Shown here piece after piece: positions 33,377 to 38,391 of a stretch of DNA of 38,391 nucleotides. The position numbers and the translations under genes are program-made. The stretch comes from Kiritimatiellia bacterium (GTDB lineage Bacteria; Verrucomicrobiota; Kiritimatiellia; SLAD01): the NCBI GenBank assembly GCA_007136425.1, contig SLGY01000135.1, positions 1 through 38,391 of the forward strand. The letters run 5' to 3'. The notes under the pieces were generated by a model. It saw only the letters and a program-made list of their open reading frames with translations. It did not search any database and had not been told where the DNA came from. Every line of letters begins with the position of its first letter. The stretch's first letter is position 1.

Positions 33377-33548
33377 TACTTTACGCGTATTCATGGGATT
33401 CAGGATGCAAGGATTTGGGAGGCAAGGCAAGAGCGAACCGAGGGGGAATCATTCTCCTGCTTGTACGCGCAATCCGCACGACGTATAATGCAACCGAAGC
33501 CGTAAGCCAAAATGATCCCTGTAACAGACGGGGGGATGGAAGAATACC

Positions 33549-34553
33549 ATGAGCAAACCGCGAGCAGCCGTTTTTGATGTGAAGCCGTACGATCGCGACT
33601 CGCTGGTCGCCGCGCAACGCGGCGAGAATATCGATTGGTCATTTCATTCCTTCCGACTCGACCCCTCGACGGCCGCGGCCGTCAAAGACGTCGACGTGGG
33701 CTGCGTCTTTGTCAATGACCGCGCCGACGAGACCGCACTACACACACTTGCGGAGGCCGGGGTACGTCATCTCGCCCTGCGTTGCGCGGGTTATAACAAC
33801 GTCGATCTGTCTGCGGCAAAAGAACACGGCATTTGCGTGACTCGCGTGCCCAGCTACTCGCCGCATGCCGTGGCCGAACATACCTTGGCACTTCTCCTCA
33901 CGTTGAATCGCCGAATTCATCGCGCTTACAATCGGGTGCGCGAGCTGAACTTTTCCCTGCACGGCCTGGTGGGGATGGATCTACACGGCAAAACAGCAGG
34001 GGTTATCGGGACGGGACGAACCGGCGCCCTGGTCGCACAAATCTTCCGCGGATTCGGCATGCGCGTGTGCGCGCACGATCCGTACCCGAACGAAGAATGG
34101 GCCGCTCGCTACGAGGTAGCTTACAAGCCCATTGAATCGGTATTCACGGACGCCGATATCGTGTCCCTGCATCTGCCGTTAACGCCGGATACGCGACACC
34201 TGGTCAATGAGCATAGGCTGGGTCTCATGAAACCAGGCGCCATTCTGCTGAATGTCAGCCGGGGCGCACTGGTCGACACGGGCGCACTGATTAAAGCCTT
34301 GAAAGCGCGAAAACTCGGCGGGGTAGGCCTGGACGTGTACGAGGAGGAAGAAGGCATCTTCTTCGAGGACCTTTCCAATGAGATGCTGGACGACGACGAG
34401 CTCGCCCGACTGCTTACTTTCCCGAACGTGCTAATCACGTCCCATCAGGCCTTCCTCACCCGCGAGGCGCTTTCGGAAATCGCGCGCGTCACGACCGAAA
34501 ACATCCTGCGCGTACACCGCAAAGAACCTCCGCTGGAAGACACGGAATTATAG
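33549..34553 (+). CDS. D-2-hydroxyacid dehydrogenase, D-lactate dehydrogenase-like
   Basis: A 334-residue NAD-dependent D-isomer-specific 2-hydroxyacid dehydrogenase. The substrate loop is RCAGYNNVDLSAAKEHG, the NAD motif GVIGTGRTGALVAQIF, the catalytic Arg is in NVSRGALVDT, and the Glu/His pair lies in YEEEEGIFFEDLS and TSHQAFLT. The YEEE...FFEDLS and FPNVLITSHQAFLT signatures fit the fermentative D-lactate dehydrogenase LdhA group. GGAAG precedes the ATG by about eight bases. It diverges from alaS. With larB/larC it makes lactate stereochemistry a plausible theme. Confidence 0.88.
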   Translation: MSKPRAAVFDVKPYDRDSLVAAQRGENIDWSFHSFRLDPSTAAAVKDVDVGCVFVNDRADETALHTLAEAGVRHLALRCAGYNNVDLSAAKEHGICVTRVPSYSPHAVAEHTLALLLTLNRRIHRAYNRVRELNFSLHGLVGMDLHGKTAGVIGTGRTGALVAQIFRGFGMRVCAHDPYPNEEWAARYEVAYKPIESVFTDADIVSLHLPLTPDTRHLVNEHRLGLMKPGAILLNVSRGALVDTGALIKALKARKLGGVGLDVYEEEEGIFFEDLSNEMLDDDELARLLTFPNVLITSHQAFLTREALSEIARVTTENILRVHRKEPPLEDTEL

Positions 34554-34662
34554 CGCGTCGCCGCGCTCCGGCGCAAAGAGAGCGCCGTCACTACAAGTCA
34601 TACACTCTAGTAATGGCAGATCCGAGGAAGCACAAGGTCGGACATCGGCCCTCGCCGCCAAC

Positions 34663-35022
34663 CTACGGGCTCTCTTCCGAACGGGGTTGCATGTGCCCAA
34701 CCTCGACCAACCGATTGCCGGCTCGGAGCTCAATCACAACTTGCGGGAGAAGCGGTTCCAGCCAATCAAACAATACCCGGTTAACCGCGTTCCCAATTCG
34801 GAGCCATAGGACTTGCGGCCCCTGATCGTGCCCAGCAGCCATATGTGCAAAATCTTCGTCCTTTGTGACTATGACCCAATCCTCTTTCTCGGCCAGCGAC
34901 CACAACTCACGATCCGCGGCATCACGCAATCCCACGGAACGCACCGCCTTGGCTTCATATCCCCGCTGAATCAGCCACTCCGCCAACGCGGGAGGCAATT
35001 GGGCATCAATGAGAAATTTCAC
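34663..35022 (-). CDS. DUF5615 PIN-like toxin of a VapBC45-type pair
   Basis: A 119-residue protein starting MKFLIDAQLPPALAEWLIQRGY, typical of DUF5615 PIN-like nucleases. Acidic residues Asp6, Asp33-34 region (GLRDAADREL) and Asp53/Asp55 of VIVTKDEDF fit the metal-binding cluster of PIN domains. The start is GTG, three bases after the DUF433 stop, so the two are coupled. As a VapC-like RNase it would cut RNA when not held by the antitoxin. The last ~15 residues (EVGHMQPRSEESP) are extra. Confidence 0.85.
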   Translation of the reverse strand: MKFLIDAQLPPALAEWLIQRGYEAKAVRSVGLRDAADRELWSLAEKEDWVIVTKDEDFAHMAAGHDQGPQVLWLRIGNAVNRVLFDWLEPLLPQVVIELRAGNRLVEVGHMQPRSEESP

Positions 35023-35025
35023 CGA

Positions 35026-35241
35026 TCAGCTCGCCGGGACAACGGGGTGATCCACATAACGCGCCGCATAGGCGATACAGGCGCGAATATCGTCGACTTC
35101 CAAGTCAGGAAAGTCTTTGAGTATCTCTTCCTGCGTCGCACCGCCAGCAAGCATGTCCAATACGTCTTTTACGCGGATGCGCATACCACGCACACACGGA
35201 TGCCCGCCACACTGGACCGGGTTGACTGTGATGCGATTCAT
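35026..35241 (-). CDS. DUF433 antitoxin of a VapBC45-type pair
   Basis: A 71-residue DUF433 protein: NPVQCGGHPCVRGMRIRVKDVLDMLAGGATQEEILKDFP, with the helix-turn-helix segment VKDVLDMLAGGATQEEIL. Such proteins bind their own promoter and neutralise DUF5615 toxins. AAGGGAAGG lies five bases before the ATG. Gene order antitoxin-toxin on the minus strand is canonical. The 98-base gap to recA shows no strong terminator. Confidence 0.88.
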   Translation of the reverse strand: MNRITVNPVQCGGHPCVRGMRIRVKDVLDMLAGGATQEEILKDFPDLEVDDIRACIAYAARYVDHPVVPAS

Positions 35242-35339
35242 TAGCGCCTTCCCTTCATCTGATATTCACGTCATATAACTTACGCTTTGCCATGCCGCTC
35301 CGCAACGGGGAACAATACATTCCGCGATATCCTGGGAGT

Positions 35340-36380
35340 CTATCTCCCGCTCACCACCCCCGCGTGCGCTTCCATGATTTTATCGATCAGCTTCTGCTGC
35401 ATGTCCGGGTTCTCTTTCAAGCTCTTCGCCGCCGCGTCGCGGCCCTGACCGATTTGTTCCCCTTCATAGGACAGCCACGACCCGCGCTTCTCCACCAAAT
35501 TGTACTGAATGGCGGCATCCAGAATGGAACCTGTCCACGAAATCCCTTCCGCATACAGGATATCGAATTCCGCTTCCGTAAACGGGGGCGCCACCTTGTT
35601 TTTCACCACCTTTACCTTCGTCCGGCTGCCGTACACGCGCCCGGACGAATCCTTCAGATTGGCAATACGCCGAATATCCATGCGCACGGACGCATAAAAC
35701 TTCAGCGCCCGGCCGCCCGGCGTCGTTTCCGGATTACCAAACATGACACCGATCTTTTCGCGGATCTGGTTGGTAAAGATGCAGGTGGTTTTCGATCGGT
35801 TGATGGCCGACGTCAATTTTCGAAGCGCCTGTGACATCAGTCGAGCTTGCAACCCGACATGCGAATCGCCCATGGCGCCTTCCAGCTCCGCGCGAGGGGC
35901 CAGGGCGGCGACGGAATCCACGACCACCACATCCAGCGAGTTACTCTTGACCAGTTGTTCGGCAATGTTCAGCGCCTCTTCTCCCGAATCCGGTTGCGAC
36001 ACCAACAGGTCATCCACATTGATCCCGATCTTTCGCGCATACGCCGGATCCAACGCGTGTTCCGTATCGATAAACGCCGCCAGTCCCCCATTCTTCTGTG
36101 CGTTGGCAATGATGTGAGAAACCAACGTCGTCTTGCCGGATGATTCCGGTCCGTAGATCTCGATCACGCGCCCGCGCGGAACGCCGCCGATGCCGAGCGC
36201 GAGATCCAACGTCAACGCGCCGGTAGGTATGGACGCGATCTGTTTCGGTGTATCTTCGTCGCCCAAGCGCATGATGGCGCCGTCTCCGTATTCTTTCTGT
36301 ATTTGCGCCAGCACGGCGCTCAAGGGAGCGGGCATGTTCTTCTGTGCGGAACCGGCGTTTTTTGTGGTTTTTGCGGCCAT
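35340..36380 (-). CDS. recA: Recombinase RecA
   Basis: A 346-residue recombinase: Walker [11 protein letters not shown], Walker [12 protein letters not shown], the filament/ssDNA loops ([20 protein letters not shown] and [10 protein letters not shown]) and the C-terminal domain are all present. The basic Ala-rich N-terminus is slightly longer than in E. coli. AAGGAG in the end of thpR lies ten bases before the ATG, and the thpR stop is only two bases upstream, so recA is translated with it. I looked for a LexA box (CTGT-N8-ACAG type) before thpR and see none. Confidence 0.97.
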   Translation of the reverse strand: MAAKTTKNAGSAQKNMPAPLSAVLAQIQKEYGDGAIMRLGDEDTPKQIASIPTGALTLDLALGIGGVPRGRVIEIYGPESSGKTTLVSHIIANAQKNGGLAAFIDTEHALDPAYARKIGINVDDLLVSQPDSGEEALNIAEQLVKSNSLDVVVVDSVAALAPRAELEGAMGDSHVGLQARLMSQALRKLTSAINRSKTTCIFTNQIREKIGVMFGNPETTPGGRALKFYASVRMDIRRIANLKDSSGRVYGSRTKVKVVKNKVAPPFTEAEFDILYAEGISWTGSILDAAIQYNLVEKRGSWLSYEGEQIGQGRDAAAKSLKENPDMQQKLIDKIMEAHAGVVSGR

Positions 36381-36382
36381 GA

Positions 36383-36964
36383 TCAGGGTTCTCCTTTTAG
36401 TCTGCTAGAATGTAGAATCGTGTAACGAGCGCCTTCCGGATGCAGCCGGCTCTCAAAAAGATGGACGTGGTCAACCTGAACCGTACCGCGGACCGTAACG
36501 CTATCCGACGCGAGGGCCGATGTCAATGCGCCCGCACCTCGGCGAGAACGCACGCGACCCAACGTCAAGTGCGGATGAAACGGGCGCGATTCCAAAGAAA
36601 CGCCCGATGCGCGAGCAGCGTCGGCCAAGCCTTGTTGCAGTCCGGCAAGCGCCCCGGAACGTTCCACAACACCCGCCCAGATCACGCGGGGCGAGCGAGG
36701 CCCGCCGAAGTGTCCAACGCCTTCCACCTCCATCAGAAAAGGAGGCACGCTACCGGCCACCCGATCCATGGCTTGTTGGAGTTCGGCAATTCGTTCGGAC
36801 GGCAGATCCCCGAGGAAAACCAAGGTCAGGTGTATGTTTCCCGGGTCAACCCAACTCACCCGCGCCCCGCTCCCGCGCAACCGGGACTGAACCCGCTGCA
36901 GCGCCGTCCGAATCTCTTCGGAAATCTTAATGGCCATGAACGCCCTTATAGTATCGCCGGACAT
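36383..36964 (-). CDS. thpR: RNA 2',3'-cyclic phosphodiesterase (2H family)
   Basis: A 193-residue member of the 2H phosphoesterase family (LigT/ThpR). The two catalytic HxT motifs are [11 protein letters not shown] and [10 protein letters not shown], each in a mirrored half of about 90 residues. It opens 2',3'-cyclic phosphates of RNA. ATG 36964 has GAGGGA seven bases before it; ATG 36979 would add five residues with a weak site. thpR next to recA is a frequent arrangement. Confidence 0.93.
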   Translation of the reverse strand: MSGDTIRAFMAIKISEEIRTALQRVQSRLRGSGARVSWVDPGNIHLTLVFLGDLPSERIAELQQAMDRVAGSVPPFLMEVEGVGHFGGPRSPRVIWAGVVERSGALAGLQQGLADAARASGVSLESRPFHPHLTLGRVRSRRGAGALTSALASDSVTVRGTVQVDHVHLFESRLHPEGARYTILHSSRLKGEP

Positions 36965-37130
36965 GAGCACATCCCTCATTCAATCTCGATATCTTTAAGA
37001 CGATTTCGCGGACAGCATCGCTCTTATCACTTTCCTCGCAGGCATACGGCGTACACGGTATCAAGTCGCCCCGTTTCATTGCGAATAGATTCCGTTCCCG
37101 TGTTGCTCCGTCGGACAGAACGGGGGGCGC

Positions 37131-37547
37131 TCAAAACACCGTCCTCCCCGGTTCCAATTCCTTCAAACCACCCGCATGGGCAAGCCAGCGCCGCCGTTGT
37201 TCGCGGCCCGACGCACAATACGGGTCCCGCTCAAACACGTGCACTTCCCGGCCCCACGCCGTGTCTACAAAGATCAGGGTATCGTTCTTGATGTTATCGG
37301 TCCGGAAAAAGAGTTCGTCGGAGACCGAAACCTCGCCGACGCGTACATGCACCTCCGCGCGCCACGCGCGGACACGTTCCTCATCCTGTTCATGGAACGG
37401 ATCGGGCGCAACTACCGCCATGGCCCGTTCATCGTCCGACGCAAATAGATGGGTGTCGTACTGCGATCCATCCCATTGATCCCGTTCCATCGACAGTTGC
37501 GGCAGCCAATACAAAGCGATCAATATTGGTATCATCCATACTTTCAT
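37131..37547 (-). CDS. Membrane-anchored or secreted hypothetical protein
   Basis: A 138-residue protein of unknown function. Residues 1-19 (MKVWMIPILIALYWLPQLS) are a signal peptide or N-terminal anchor. The remainder is acidic and then basic: DERAMAVVAPDPF, VHVRVGEVSVSDELFFRTDN, NDTLIFVDTAWG, and ends with an Arg-rich RREQRRRWLAH-like helix. A GGGAG site lies seven bases before ATG 37547. It sits between thpR and the divergent mfd; I see no recognisable domain. Confidence 0.65.
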   Translation of the reverse strand: MKVWMIPILIALYWLPQLSMERDQWDGSQYDTHLFASDDERAMAVVAPDPFHEQDEERVRAWRAEVHVRVGEVSVSDELFFRTDNIKNDTLIFVDTAWGREVHVFERDPYCASGREQRRRWLAHAGGLKELEPGRTVF

Positions 37548-37730
37548 TGTGTTGCTCCCTTCTGCTTGTTGTTCTTGTAGGGATAAGGAAACGAAGCCGT
37601 CCCATTTCCGGGGGAAAATGTTTTCTTCAGTCGGCGATGTATACAACCTGCTGGTAATCAGAACATTGCGAGAGCAACTTCTCCCCACCCGGATTGACGG
37701 CGCCGGCAAATACCGGTACCGTGCGTTTCA

Positions 37731-38391
37731 ATGACGGAACACGCCCGGACGCTGTCCCTCGCGGAAAGGGACCGTGAAGACCTGGCACGGCTCGCGTGCC
37801 AGGAAGGGGGATGTTTTGTCTCTGATCTACCCGTTTCCGCCGCCGCTCATACGAGTTCCATTCTGCCGGACCTGCTGCCGCACCCCGTCGTTGTCGTGCT
37901 TGACGGCCCACGCGCCATGGACGAATTCGTACGCGATTTGACCACCCTTCGTCCGGACCTGGATGTCGCATATTATCCCCCGTGGGAAAGCCTGCCCGGC
38001 CAAGGCGTCCAACCGTTGGCCGACCTCGTCGGCGATCGCCTCGACGTCTTGCATCGCTGTCTGGAACCGGTTCCTCCGCCCATCATCATCACCTGCATAC
38101 AGGCGCTGATGCAGAGAACACTGGCGCCGAAAGAACTGCAACGCCAACGGAGGCGACTGCTTCGCTCGGAGACGTATGACTTTCAACAACTGCTCGATCA
38201 CCTCCAGCAAGCCGGCTATGCGTTCGAAGCGGAAGTGACGGCCAAGGGAGAGGCTTCGCATCGCGGCGGTATCATCGATTGCTGGCCGCCCACGGAAACC
38301 TGGCCGATCCGGCTCGAATTCTTCGGCGACGTGCTCGATTCCATCCGTTATTTTGATCCGGCGGATCAACGCTCCATCGAACGACTCGAAG
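37731..38391 (+). CDS. mfd: Transcription-repair coupling factor Mfd, partial (3' end outside window)
   Basis: The first 220 residues fit the UvrB-homologous N-terminal module of Mfd. Marker segments are LDVAYYPPWESLPGQG (compare FPAWETLPGE types), GDRLDVLHRC, the TCIQALMQRTL helix and ASHRGGIIDCWPP, EFFGDVLDSIRYFDP. Mfd removes RNA polymerase stalled at lesions and recruits UvrA. No strong ribosome site precedes the ATG. It diverges from the hypothetical at 37131-37547 over 183 bases. UvrB itself is less likely because of the segment order. Confidence 0.88.
   Translation, partial: MTEHARTLSLAERDREDLARLACQEGGCFVSDLPVSAAAHTSSILPDLLPHPVVVVLDGPRAMDEFVRDLTTLRPDLDVAYYPPWESLPGQGVQPLADLVGDRLDVLHRCLEPVPPPIIITCIQALMQRTLAPKELQRQRRRLLRSETYDFQQLLDHLQQAGYAFEAEVTAKGEASHRGGIIDCWPPTETWPIRLEFFGDVLDSIRYFDPADQRSIERLE

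Noticed and set aside
34613-34825. Small plus-strand frame opposite the DUF5615 gene
   Set aside because: It overlaps the well-supported toxin gene in antisense and has no recognisable protein features.
36965-37060. LexA/SOS box before thpR-recA
   Set aside because: Only a lone CTGT (as GACAG on the plus strand) is seen, without a matching second half at proper spacing. Other LexA classes use different sites, so SOS control remains open.

Overview
The window reads as one GC-rich bacterial chromosome segment with dense, mostly operonic genes. The codon style, the secreted beta-helix, WG-repeat and 'GANIGW' proteins, short C-terminal FFRVR/FFRI-type tails, and dispersed hairpin and 7-bp repeats suggest a member of the PVC group (Kiritimatiellota/Verrucomicrobia-like), probably assembled from a metagenome. 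That placement is inference from style; no rRNA or tRNA gene is visible to confirm it.

Layout. 1-714: a nickel-responsive NikR regulator with a near-textbook operator, followed by an ATGA-overlapping gene for a secreted protein that runs off the left edge. 878-5289: a deoxyhypusine-synthase-like enzyme, an SDR epimerase and an SLC12/APC-type transporter, closed by a strong terminator. 5440-9607: a complete arsenic island of two ArsR-controlled units (arsR1, ArsP-type permease and CPNC redox protein; arsR2, arsC and acr3). 9608-9953: spacer with a 121-bp imperfect palindrome. 9954-17365: an RRM RNA-binding protein, then sucA-sucB-lpd (2-oxoglutarate dehydrogenase complex) divergent from mdh. 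17498-18433: a lone Cas4-like PD-(D/E)XK nuclease with four candidate Fe-S cysteines. 18672-20653: larB-larC, maturation genes of the nickel-pincer nucleotide cofactor. 20668-22246: a decay zone with a 5'-truncated glutamate-synthase-family gene, repeats and an internally deleted VOC/glyoxalase gene. 22296-24889: a small conserved hypothetical and a secreted esterase-like hydrolase.

24996-30246, minus strand: a secretome block with a WG-repeat protein, a GANIGW-motif protein, two paralogous right-handed beta-helix proteins in one tight operon with a good promoter and two dyads in its leader, and a pseudopilin-like protein. 30264-30751: a GxxExxY-family gene whose start and stop codons coincide with the edges of two identical 30-bp direct repeats. 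30752-38391: alaS, a D-lactate-dehydrogenase-like enzyme, a DUF433/DUF5615 toxin-antitoxin pair, thpR-recA, a small membrane-anchored hypothetical, and the 5' part of mfd.

How the genes fit together. Nickel appears twice (NikR; LarB/LarC) along with a D-lactate dehydrogenase, which is compatible with nickel-dependent racemisation of lactate or another 2-hydroxy acid. LarA and LarE are not in the window. The arsenic genes give arsenate reduction, arsenite efflux and probably organoarsenical efflux. The most distinctive observations are the precisely repeat-bounded GxxExxY gene, the NikR operator, the beta-helix/GANIGW operon, and the DHS-like enzyme that keeps the catalytic lysine but lacks the histidine pair of the eukaryotic enzyme.
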